From: Rhynchopus sp. YZ270_cl-10
Lineage: Eukaryota > Euglenozoa > Diplonemea > Diplonemida > Diplonemidae
Direction of reading: 5' to 3'
Assembly (NCBI GenBank): GCA_964035575.1
Contig: OZ037841.1
Location: 496,001-560,000, forward strand
Length of the DNA stretch: 64,000 nt
Part shown: piece by piece, positions 53,498-63,043 of the stretch
Position numbering within the stretch: the first letter of the stretch is position 1
Layout: the number at the start of each line of letters is the position of its first letter
The notes under the pieces: model-generated
Databases searched by the model: none
What the model saw: only the letters and a program-made list of their open reading frames with translations
What the model was told of the DNA's origin: nothing
Program-made: the position numbers and the translations under genes

Positions 53498-55212
53498 CAA
53501 AAATCCAGGTAAAAATCACTTTGTCTCGATTTTTTAGTAAAAATACAGGGTGCAACGAAACCAGAAAAAAACTTCGCCATTGGACGTTTCTGGGTTCCGA
53601 GCTTTTAACGCAAAAAAAATCTATTTTTTTTTCGCGAAATTTTTTGACTTAACACTGCTTGTGCTTAGAAAACCCGAATTTTTTACCCTTCAAAATTGCA
53701 TTTGAGGAACTCACAACGCGTCAAAACGAAAAGGTCGTTTTTGGCACTTTTAAAACCGGGCTCCGCTGAGTTCACCATATTTTTGCTCGATTTATTTAGT
53801 GGAGTAACTAATTAGTAATCGTATTCTCGGACAAAAATTCGGGACGAGGTGTTAAAGAAATCACCTTCTTTAAATTCCCCACCACTCACAACTTCACTTT
53901 TAAACAGGTATCGCGAGTGCAACATCGAGAACCAACTGTGCAGAACGAGCGAACATATGGGGTGGAAAGGGGGGTGGGAACACTCTGTCAGTCACTGCTA
54001 TTGCCATTAACCCAGGGAGCATAGCTAGTGCAAGAAATTCGACTTTGGAAACCTTCCGGAAAGTCTGTCCTCTGATTGCGGAGGACGAGGCACAAGAAAA
54101 TATTGCGTTCCCCCAGAAAACCAGTGCACATTTCACACTCCTTGTGGGTAGTCTTGTTGCCTTTTTTGTCGAGTAATTTTGGCCCAGGCATGCTCTTGAA
54201 GCATGACAATTTAGTGTGTATGGGGCAGGGTGTTGTTTTGTTCTGAATTCTCTTTGTTATAACATCTAAGTCAATCTCGGGTGGTGGTTTGTGTAGCGTG
54301 AGGCACTCTTTTTAGCAAACTTCCTGCGGCTGCTAAAGTGTTATTTCTTCGGATTTAACAACGTACAGCGTAACATAGTGGTTTAGCCTGGTCGACACAA
54401 CCTTTGATAGATACGGGATAACCAACCCCCTTCGACCCCTCGTGGGTTCACTGAACAAGCCCTCGTGGTAGTTAAACGCGATTGACATTTACATTCCTAG
54501 AGATGAAAGAACAAGATAACACTTCTGTACCCGCGCATCAAAATTGTGGAAAACTTTGCACCCCAAACACCCTCAACAACGCCCGCCAAAAGGCGCCCCT
54601 TGTTGCTGGGAGTTGTTCTCATGTTTGATACCTGCACAGCGGGCATTCCTCTGAGTCCAACGCATGTTTGGCCTGTCTGCGGCGTTGTACTTCAGGTGCA
54701 CGAAGACAGGGTCTGGTGGTAAATTTTGCGTAGTGTCGCATTCCCTCATGTGTGGGTCACTCACACTTGGCGGTCATGTGCCACTGCGTGGGTCTGGGAA
54801 TTTGGGTACCTGGGTACAGGAAATTTGTTGTGGAAGACATCAACCACCATGCATTGAGGAGGGTAAGACAGTGTTCGCAGTTTCTACCTGATAGCATTAC
54901 AACATTTAACTTCTCCACGGGGGTCTTGGGCCGTTCACTCGGTTCTACCTTGACTACCGGAAGATATTCTTGAGGCCTTTTTGGTCTCTAGAATATCCGG
55001 TCTTCCCGAACGGAGGCACACTTTGTGTGTTACTACGACCTGGCAATTTCCAGCAGTAGGTTAAGTAATCTTTCTTGTAAATTGTTGGATCATTATCTCC
55101 TCAGTGCATGAATGCCCCACGTGACTGGACACTTTTGTGTTTGTCATGTGGAGCTGTGGTTGCTCTTTCACGACTTTTTTCCTGTTCCTGGGGACCTGTT
55201 CCTGGACCTGGA

Positions 55213-55390
55213 CCTGGGTACCTGGGTACCTGGGTACCTGGGTACCTGGGTACCTGGGTACCTGGGTACCTGGGTACCTGGGTACCTGGGTACCTGGGTA
55301 CCTGGGTACCTGGGTACCTGGGTACCTGGGTACCTGGGTACCTGGGTACCTGGGTACCTGGGTACTGGGTACCCAGTACCCAGTACCCAA
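55213..55390. repeat. (CTGGGTAC)n tandem array
   Basis: About 20 units of 8 bp adjoin the right terminal repeat of the outer element. The left terminal repeat carries a 7-bp version (TACTGGG) instead, so the two ends are not identical in their arrays. Confidence 0.95.
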
Positions 55391-55474
55391 AAATAATTTA
55401 GGATAATACCCAAATAATTTAGGATAATACCCACTGGGTATTATCCTAAATGGGTACTAGAAACTTGGGTACTA

Positions 55475-56624
55475 GCCTAATTACCCCAAAAAAAAAAAAA
55501 AACGCCTCACCGTACACAGAGCTCGCGCTAAAGTCCATCCCTCATCCCGGGATTTTTGGGGGTTTTGGTAGGAACGTTTTTTTTTTGCAGTACGGGGATT
55601 TCATTAAGAAACCAGAAGTTCTAATATTGTTGAGTAAGACCACCACATAGTGGACTTGCATATACATGTGACCCCGCCGTGGAACGCAATTGGCTCGGAA
55701 AGTCAAAAGAAAGAGGAGAAAAAAAGAAAAGGAAAAAAAAAAAAAAGTTGGTTACCGTGCGCCTGCGGCGCTGCCTGTTCCCTTCCAGTTTCTACAGGCA
55801 AACACTTGCCCCCTTTACCTTACACTGACGGGTTTTGACCAAAACCAAGAACTTGTCCATTTCGGCAAATTGACCCCACCACAGAACGGACGAATTCCGG
55901 AAATGCAAATGCCGGTGTTTTCGCGCATTTTCATGTTGCAAGACGTTCAGGATCAGGGAGAGAAAATCTGGTTGTGGGATTTACATTGGCCCTCTTTACC
56001 CACATGGATTTTGACCAAAACCAAAAAATTGGCCATTTCGGCAAAGTGACCCCACCACAGCGCGGACGGATTCCGGAAATTCCAATCGCGGTATGTTTTG
56101 GGGCTGAAAACCCACTGATTTTCAGGAGAAAAATTGCTTCCAAATCTCGGAATTTTCCGAATTTTCCTGAAAATGACCCTTGTTTACGAGTATGGGTTCA
56201 TATTTTGCGAAAATTTAAGTCACTAAAATTTTGTCCATTTTTCCGTATATACCCCACCACAAGCCGGGATTGGCCCGGAAATGCCACAAAACGGGGTTTC
56301 CGGGCCTCCCCAGCTAACCTTTTCAAGGAACGTTTTTCCGTACCCGAAATCCATTTTTTCCCCATTTTTTCCCATAATTAGCGCGACCACTGACCGTACA
56401 TCGGCGGACGCAAAAGCACTGTGAAAACAAAAAAAACGTAAACAACATAATGTGCCTCTTAGAGCGTACACATCTTAACATGAAGAAAAAAAAATGCACA
56501 TAAAAAAAAAAAAAAAAGTTTTTTTTTTCGTTAGATGAACGTAAGCCTGTGGAGAAACACATTCTTCATCGATTGGGCAATTTAAATCTCTCTCTTTTTT
56601 TGATTTTTTTTTTTTGAAAACTTG
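55475..56624. repeat. Repeat-rich spacer containing the GTGACCCCACCACAG module
   Basis: Two direct copies of a block (55,837-55,910 and 56,009-56,085) read TTGACCAAAACCAA, CCATTTCGGCAAA, TGACCCCACCACAG, then GGACGGATTCCGGAAAT. A third, more diverged copy with TAGTCACTAAAATTTTGTCC lies at 56,215-56,290. These match the cores of the elements at 18,112 and 46,719. Element ends were not found. GTGCGCCTGCGGCG near 55,757 recurs near 63,747. Confidence 0.6.
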
Positions 56625-56632
56625 GTTGTATA

Positions 56633-57240
56633 CAGGGGTTAAGTTAGCTTTTTTTTTTTCTCGCTGAGTCGGGTTTTCTGGGTTTTTTTCGATTTTTCTG
56701 GATTTTGCGAAAAATAACCAATCCCCTCCGCGAGTGCAGCGAGCGGGAAAATTTTAAGGTGCACCTCCGCGAGCGTAGCGAGCGAAAAAAAAATTCCGCG
56801 ATTTTTGGGCAAAGTTCAAAAATCCCACCAAAAAATGGGGGGCTGGGGATTTTTGGATTTGTCCTAACAATTTTGGAGCATAAATTTGAAGAACAGGACT
56901 GGTGTACCCCTCACCGACCTCAGTTCCCACGTCCTGCTTCACCCGCACTCTCGCAACACTAGTACTGAACCCGAAGTTCGCCAGAGATCCCTGTTGCCTC
57001 TTCATATGAATAATTCCCAGTTCTGACCGGGGGTTTGTTTGGGTCGGGAGGATATTTTTTTTCTTAGAGGGTAGGGTGGGGGCTCCGCCCCCACCCCTAC
57101 CCCACCTTCCCAGCCTACACCACCCAAAAATTTGGATTTTTTTTTTCGGATTCCATTTTTTTTTTTTTTTTTTTTGAAAAACCCGAAAACCCGAAAACCG
57201 GGTTTTGAAAACCCAGAAACCCGCCCTAACTTAACCCCTG
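56633..57240. mobile_element. 608-bp non-autonomous hAT-type element with exact 8-bp duplication
   Basis: The ends CAGGGGTTAAGTTAG and CTAACTTAACCCCTG are perfect 15-bp inverted repeats. GTTGTATA flanks both sides (56,625-56,632 and 57,241-57,248). The duplication lies in an R4 copy, which resumes after the element. Subterminal DNA has GCGAGCGAGC-type motifs and runs of T/A. It has no transposase. Confidence 0.9.
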
Positions 57241-57276
57241 GTTGTATAGAGTGTTCTGCTCCACTCTTCGTTTTTT

Positions 57277-58833
57277 TTATTCCTCACACATTACCCCAAA
57301 GAGCTCTGGATACAGCTGTTCATCTGTTACTGAAAACCCTCCTACCGACCCTCTCCCCAACGCGGGAAACGGTGTATCGCACCTTGGTAGCCCCATATCG
57401 TCGTCTTCCTCGTCTTCCTCTTCTAGGTTGTCACTCCCATCTGCTTCATCCACAGCCCATAGGGAGCCCCCTTCCCCGTCATGAGAAGCCGCGAATTGAA
57501 AGCAGAAGAGAGATTGTGTGGTGACGGTGTTGTCCTTTGCCCTGCAGACGCCACCTCTCCTTGCGAAGAAAGGGGAAGAACAGGAAGAGCTGGAGGAGGT
57601 GGAGGAGGAGGAGGAGGAGGAGGTGGACGACGCATCGTCGGCAACTTCGTCGGGGGTGGGGAGGGTGGTGGTGTTGTTGTCATCGTCGTCGCTGGTGGTG
57701 TGGAAGCCGTCGTCTTCGTCAGCAGAATCGTCTTCTGGTGTACCCTTCTCATCCTCGTCTTCATGAAAATTAACAAAAAAGCCGAGTCGATGATGGTCAT
57801 CAGAATGCGATGAATTGTCATCCTCATCCTGGTTTGTAGTAAAAAACCGTGAGTTCTGCTCGGGAGCCTCCGTAAATGCACCCAAAAAATAGTTATTGTC
57901 GATCGTCAGCGTCGGGCACGCCGTATCAATCATTTCAACCCCTATCTCCGTTGCCGCTTCTGCCATTACCGCGGCAATCAAAGACACCAAGGTGATACTG
58001 CTTATACCGGCATCAGGGATACCACTGTCAAGACATTGAGGGGTTTCAATTGGCTCTTCTTCTTTAATACTATACTGAAACCCACAGCGTTCGGAGTGAG
58101 AATGGAGGACCAAGATGCCAGAGGTGTCGTATACAAAGGAGCATTTTGCTATTGCCCTTTCTGGGGAGGTGATGATGATGGTGACTGGGGGCAGTGTAGT
58201 GGAATAGCGGGCGAAGACACGAAGAAACCCTGTTGTGGTCCGCTTTGGCCTTACAATCTTGAGAGGTACCCCATCCTCATCCCATACCACCACACACCCT
58301 TCACGCAGCTCAGACTCCCCAAACAGCGCCTTCACCGTAACCAGATCCACCGTTTTGAAATGCCCTTCGTACTCTTCCGAAAGAACCGGCTGAACCCATT
58401 CGGGAACCGCTCCGTGCAGTTCTGTGATGGGCCGTCTCTCCACTTGGCTAACGTATTGGAGGGGTTGGCGGCAGAATCTTTGTCTACATGTGTTCAGTTC
58501 GAACGAGGTTTCATAGGTATGAGCTAGGCGTTGAAGAAACCAGACGTCGCGAATAGAAAACCACCAGGGTAGAGCGAAGGTGGAGGGTGTGTGAGGTGTC
58601 GTCGAGCTCGCGTACACCGAGGTCTCGCAAGAGGAGCGGCTGCTGCTACTGTACGGGGTGAGGTCGCCTTTGGTGTTCTGTGCGCTGCCCCGTTCCCCGA
58701 GTGTATCAGGAAAGGATTGAGGCAGAGGAAGCGACTGTGGCCTCGCTCGGTACGCGGTTGGCGCATGATCAGGGAGAACACCACGATTGCCCTGCAGACC
58801 TCCACTCATATCCGCAACACTCCCGACAGCCAT
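57277..58833 (-). CDS. Unknown protein with acidic low-complexity C-terminal half
   Basis: A 518-residue intronless frame. Residues 1-85 are Ser/Pro-rich. Residues about 88-345 appear globular, with WWFSIRDVWFLQRLAHTYET near the start, a hydrophobic TGFLRVFARYSTTLPPVTII strand region and ISSITLVSLIAAVMAEAATE. From about 350 onward the chain is dominated by Asp, Glu, Ser and Thr runs. No family was recognised. The sequence complexity of residues 88-345 and the ATG after a pyrimidine-rich stretch support a real gene. Confidence 0.65.
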   Translation of the reverse strand: MAVGSVADMSGGLQGNRGVLPDHAPTAYRARPQSLPLPQSFPDTLGERGSAQNTKGDLTPYSSSSRSSCETSVYASSTTPHTPSTFALPWWFSIRDVWFLQRLAHTYETSFELNTCRQRFCRQPLQYVSQVERRPITELHGAVPEWVQPVLSEEYEGHFKTVDLVTVKALFGESELREGCVVVWDEDGVPLKIVRPKRTTTGFLRVFARYSTTLPPVTIIITSPERAIAKCSFVYDTSGILVLHSHSERCGFQYSIKEEEPIETPQCLDSGIPDAGISSITLVSLIAAVMAEAATEIGVEMIDTACPTLTIDNNYFLGAFTEAPEQNSRFFTTNQDEDDNSSHSDDHHRLGFFVNFHEDEDEKGTPEDDSADEDDGFHTTSDDDDNNTTTLPTPDEVADDASSTSSSSSSSTSSSSSCSSPFFARRGGVCRAKDNTVTTQSLFCFQFAASHDGEGGSLWAVDEADGSDNLEEEDEEDDDMGLPRCDTPFPALGRGSVGGFSVTDEQLYPELFGVMCEE

Positions 58834-58984
58834 GGAAAGAATGGTTCAAAAAAAGGTCGATTTGTATGGAAAATGAAAAGATTATGAATAGTATCGATGA
58901 ATTGTGTTTTTTTTTTTCTTTTGCAAAAAAAAAAAAAAGGGGGTTCTGTGGAGTGGGGGTGGAAGAGGGGAGGGAAGAAATTAC

Positions 58985-59150
58985 TTAAAGCCGTCCAATG
59001 AGGACGCCAAGACGACCTACCGGGCAGCAGCACAGTAGCATCAGCTGGTACGTGTCCTGACCCCTGCTGTACATCTTCGCCACGCGGGATCGGGGACAGC
59101 CGCAGGCACGAACATCCAGAACAGCAGCAGCAACGTAACAGAGATTCTCC
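58985..59150 (-). other. Candidate exon of uncertain frame
   Basis: On the minus strand, an acceptor TTTTCCTTCAG is followed by GC-rich, coding-like sequence. One frame reads ENLCYVAAAVLDVRACGCPR onward to a TAA at 58,985; another frame is also open. Possible donors are present at GTACCAG and GTAGGTC. It may be an alternative last exon of the gene at 59,357-62,072 or part of an unrelated gene. Confidence 0.3.
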
Positions 59151-59356
59151 TGAAGGAAAACAAAAAGTTGCAAGATGAACATGCCTCACATCGCATACAC
59201 AGCATAAGAAAAGCTCCTCCTTTTTTCTTTCGTTCTCAGAATTTACTAAGGGGATAGGTCAGATGGAGACTGCAACAACAACAAAAAAACAAATTTTTAA
59301 GGTTAAAAATCACTCCCTCCTGTATAGGATTTTAGATGGCCCTTCTTCTTTTCTCC

Positions 59357-62072
59357 TCACTCAGGGAGCTGCACAGGCTCCTCCTGTGGAGGCAGGTCTT
59401 CGTGGTCGGGGGCGACGTCGGCGTCCTGTGGGTTGGCCTCGGAGGAGGCTTCCATTTCTGTTGTCGCTGGTGGGCTGGTTGCTTCGACTTCGCTGGGGAC
59501 AGCGGCAGGAGAGGGGGCCGGGGGTTCTGCGGGTTCGTGCTTGACACGCACTGCGTCCCAGTGAGACATATCGCCCTGTAGTGTGTAGTTTAATAGTTAG
59601 ATTCATATACTTTCAGTTCACAGAATTGAAAGTATTTGAGAGGGTCTGTAGTGTAGTTCAATAGAAAAAAAGTGGTAAAAACAAGTTGGTTCTCCCTGCA
59701 TTACGTTGGCGTTTGGTGTGGGGGAGAGTAGTATTCTTTGAGATCTATGCTTTTTGGTTTTGTTGATAAATTGTTGGAGTAGTGTAGTTGCAAATAGTGT
59801 TGCCACATGCAATCTCCACTGCGGTTTTTGTTTTATGGTTTGGACCCCCTAGCTTTCAGATGTTCTGCCATATACTGGTGTTCCAGAAAGAGGTGGACAG
59901 AAGGGAGTTTCGTGAACATGTGTTCATACCATTTCTACGCAATGGATGAGAGCTTTGAGGTCGATGACAGCTCCTTTGTCTTCTTCCGCAATCTGTTAGT
60001 TGAGGTGAGTGTTGTTAATTAAATATAAAAGGAAATCACTGTAGTTGCGTTGTAAGCTGATTGCCATCTGAGGGGGAAAAAAATGCTTCAAAATGCAACG
60101 CACGGCTGACAAATTGCGGAAAAGGCACCTCAAAAAAAGACCCCCCGATAAAGGGGTTTAACAAAGAAGGGGGGGAGAGGTGCATGTTTATATACCTGAG
60201 GTGATTCATCCCACAACTCCCATCTCTTGCTCAAGATCTCTGCCATGACTGCGTCTGAGAGCGACACCTGTGGTGTGTTTCGTACAATAATTTCAAAAAC
60301 ACTTTCTTTTTTTTCGATATGACCCCCTCTCCTCCCCCTTAGACATCATCCACACAACGAAGTAAAATGACTGTTTACTTTAAAATTTTACTTTGCAATT
60401 TCCCCGTTGTCTTACAACGGGGAAACCACAAAACCAAAACCACTCATGTACGTTGCCGTCGTGCAACGTCAACTCCCCCAAACCATACCTTGTTCAGCAG
60501 AGCACTGATCGGGAGCTCTGTCTTCATCAACTCTTCATGAGATATCCCCTGCGGGCCTGCTGCAACCGAACAGCATTCAAAGACGTTGAAGGTGCCTGGC
60601 GTGGCGAGGTACTGCGGGGGCTCCCAGAGCGGGGTGGGGAGGGCTGCGCCACCACCACCACCACCCCTCTCACGGAAGGCCGCTCTAAAATCGTTTACGA
60701 CTGCCGCAAGCCCCCCCGACAGGACTACCCCAAGCAACAGAAGGTCGCACAACGCGACATCCACTTCATGCGCACCGGATACAGGGTCGCCTGCTGTATC
60801 GCTGTACATCTCCCTTAAGGCTCGAGTTTCTCTGCAAATATGAAACGAATCAGCCCGAAGCTGCTGACTCCGCGCTGCCGAAGGTGTAATATCCGTATAC
60901 GTCGAAACAAACGCAGTAACCAACCGCCCCAGCACCTCCTTCACTAAGACCGGGTGAAGCCCATTTGATATCATTTTTTTAATGTGAAGAAACGCGAAGC
61001 TGACGCCATGTGTACAGGAACGGTTCATATAGAATGCGGAATAGCTTTTCCATGCGTTCTTTGCGACGTCAGCGAGGGCGGTGTGCTTGAGATAGTCCAG
61101 CTGGGAGTGGATGGTCTCACGACAGATCAGCGCAGTGGTGGTGTCAGCATGCTTGACTGCATCAGACACTGCCTGCGAAAGAAGCAAGGCAGCCCCCCCA
61201 AGCTGCCCCGATGTACTCTGCGAGACCCCTCCAATAAAAAAGAATTTTTGCCGTATCGCCACTGCCTCATGGCAACAATCAAACAAACACGGATGCGCAT
61301 GACTCAACAACAACGCCGATCGAAACTGCGTCCATACATCCTCCAATACCGTTTGCACTGCAACCTTTATAGCAGACGCAGTCGAAATCACATCTTTCGC
61401 CTGAGGAAATGAACTAGACGCGAGAACCACTGCAGAGTGTAACATTGCGAGGGTCTGTCCGTATGCATCGCAGGTAGAAGAAGGACGGTGTTGGTCTAAT
61501 GAAGTGAACACTATCTTCTTTGCGCGCGCAGTTTTGACTGTAGTGAGGGATGTAATGGTTGCACTGCAGAGCTTTGCTAGATTTTCTTGAATTGCGAGTT
61601 GCCTTCTATGTATGGGAAGCGGCGACGCAGGACTCATTGCAAGAGCTGCTGCTGCCGGAGTCGTCTGCGGGGTCCCTGCAGACGACGCAGGGTGCTCTCC
61701 CCCAGACTCCTCCCCTTCCCCAGCCTTCTTCTCCTTCTTGTCGTCCTTCTTCTTTTTGCGTTTCTTTTTTTTCTTTTCGGTAGATTTTTTTACAGGCTCT
61801 GACACAGCGGTGAGGTGTTCTTGACCACCCACATTGCCTTCCTCAGCGAGAACTGGTCGGAGCAACGCTGAGGTACACAAACCACGATACAAAAGGTGTA
61901 AAGGAGCGTCCACCGCAGCGCCTTGGGTCGCGTAGTCGTCTATGTCGTGCACCGTCACGCCACACCGTACTGCCAACGCAGCCGCGCCACTGCCGGTGAT
62001 CCCTTCACTCGGTGCTGCCGGGTACTTCTTCTCCAACCCCTTCAACCACCCTTCATCTATTAGAACTGTCAT
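59357..62072 (-). CDS. Unknown four-exon protein
   Basis: Exons 60,489-62,072, 60,196-60,267, 59,930-59,992 and 59,357-59,575 all end in phase 0 and join to 645 residues (donors GTATGG, GTATAT and GTATGA; pyrimidine-AG acceptors). Residues 1-100 are globular (MTVLIDEGWLKGLEKKYPAA), 105-135 form a Lys-rich run, and 165-510 are largely helical (for example CHEAVAIRQKFFFIGG and WKSYSAFYMNRSCTHGVSFA). The last 70 residues are Pro/Glu-rich. No family was recognised. ATG 62,072 was preferred to an in-frame ATG at 62,330, because the extension translates a CT-rich tract and ends with an ATTTTAG acceptor-like site before the chosen start. Introns 1 and 3 contain short repeats. Confidence 0.75.
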
Positions 62073-62870
62073 TTTTTGGTAGTCACGAAATTTTCTAAAA
62101 TAATTTTTTTTTTTCAAAAAAAAGGGGGAGAAAAAGAAGGAGGAAGAAGAGGAAGAGGAAGAGGAGGAGGAGGAAGAAAAACACGAGAGTGTTTTTTTTT
62201 TTTTTTTTTGTGTATTCTGTGAGGGTATTAAGGTGTTTATTGAAGAGGTGGCCCTATAAGATAAGAGGATTATGTCGTGATGGAAGAAGTATAAAAAGGG
62301 GAGGAGAGTAGAAGAATTTTTTTTTTTCATGCTGGTTCGTTCAAAAAGAAATTTTAAAAGGGGATGTGAGGGGGGGGAGAGGAGGAGGTGGGATGTTTTG
62401 TTGTGTCGCTAAGCTGAGGTGTTTAAATGATCTTCTCCAATCCATTTGAAAACGTCCCCAGGCACACAACAGAGGAGAGAATAGAGGGGGGTGAGGGAGA
62501 GACAAAAAAACACTTAAAAAGATGAATGCACCACTCTGCGCAAAACATCTCAAAAAAACTATCCACACAAACCACATTCTATAGAAGGATTTTTACTTTT
62601 TGATCAGTGGGATTTTTTTTTTTGAAGAAAAAAAAAAATGCGTTGACTAAAGTAAAAAGGTACCTTCGCTTTTACCAAGGCAAAAGGTAGAATGAACACA
62701 ATAACGTACCACACGCGAACACAAGAGAGTCCAACCCCTGAGTTAACAGATGCTACCCAAAAAAAATCAAAGGGGACGGTTTATAAAAAAAAAGTGGATA
62801 AAGTGAACCTTATGCTATGCTTAGTCACCTTGATCACAAATAAACCATGGTGAGATACCTCACCTTTACA
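62073..62870. other. Upstream pyrimidine tract and spacer
   Basis: A long minus-strand pyrimidine tract (62,100-62,215) leads to TTATTTTAG before the preceding gene. R6-like DNA lies near 62,518-62,555 and an R1 copy at 62,776-62,840. No gene is seen. Confidence 0.5.
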
Positions 62871-63043
62871 CGACGGGACCCAGTGACAAGTGACAAGTGA
62901 AATCACATGTCATTTCACTTGTCACAATATGACAAAAAAGCCACTTGTCATGACAAGTGACTTTCTAGGGGATATAGGCTATTTACTTGTCATTTACTTG
63001 TCATTTTCACTTGTTACTTGTCACGTGTCACCGGGTCCCGTCG
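62871..63043. mobile_element. 173-bp inverted-repeat element with TGACAAGTGA motifs
   Basis: The ends CGACGGGACCCAGTGACAAG and the complement CGACGGGACCCGGTGACACG are inverted repeats. The middle has at least eight CACTTGTCA or complement motifs. It is a relative of 20,304-20,475. The flanks A and TAC give no clear duplication. Confidence 0.7.

Larger units (their letters stand above)
49955..53851. mobile_element. CACTA-like non-autonomous element inserted in the outer element
   Basis: The left end is CACTCAATCCCAAATTTTTG then TCC; the right end is the complement of CACCTCGTCCCGAATTTTTG then TCC. TTA flanks both sides (49,952-49,954 and 53,852-53,854). CAC ends with a 3-bp duplication are typical of CACTA/EnSpm. 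The empty-site sequence is seen in the related core at 30-31.7 kb, which reads straight through. A duplicate of the right end lies at 53,374-53,448. The interior is mostly tandem arrays and the 1.8 kb nested element. One 71-codon frame at 53,194-53,409 looks coding-like but is unidentified. Confidence 0.75.
49613..55474. mobile_element. 5.9 kb outer inverted-repeat element (nested stack)
   Basis: The ends are TAGTGCCCAAGTTT on the left and the complement TAGTACCCAAGTTT on the right, each followed by GTACCCATTTAGGATAATAC, further palindromic GGGTATTATCC units, then a (TACTGGG)n or (CTGGGTAC)n array. The element's own unique core is 49,787-49,954 plus 53,855-55,200; joined in sense, that core equals the reverse complement of 30,178-31,690. 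The remaining 3.9 kb is a CACTA-like insertion. Short Cys-containing frames recur between core copies, but no transposase was recognised. Confidence 0.75.

Noticed and set aside
55061-55434. Open frames of about 90-110 codons over the (CTGGGTAC)n array
   Set aside because: Repeat translation only (PGTQVPRY-type peptides).
60444-62330. Upstream ATG at 62,330 for the four-exon gene
   Set aside because: The added 86 residues translate CT- and A-tracts (poly-Ser, poly-Phe, poly-Lys) that look like leader and acceptor sequence rather than protein.
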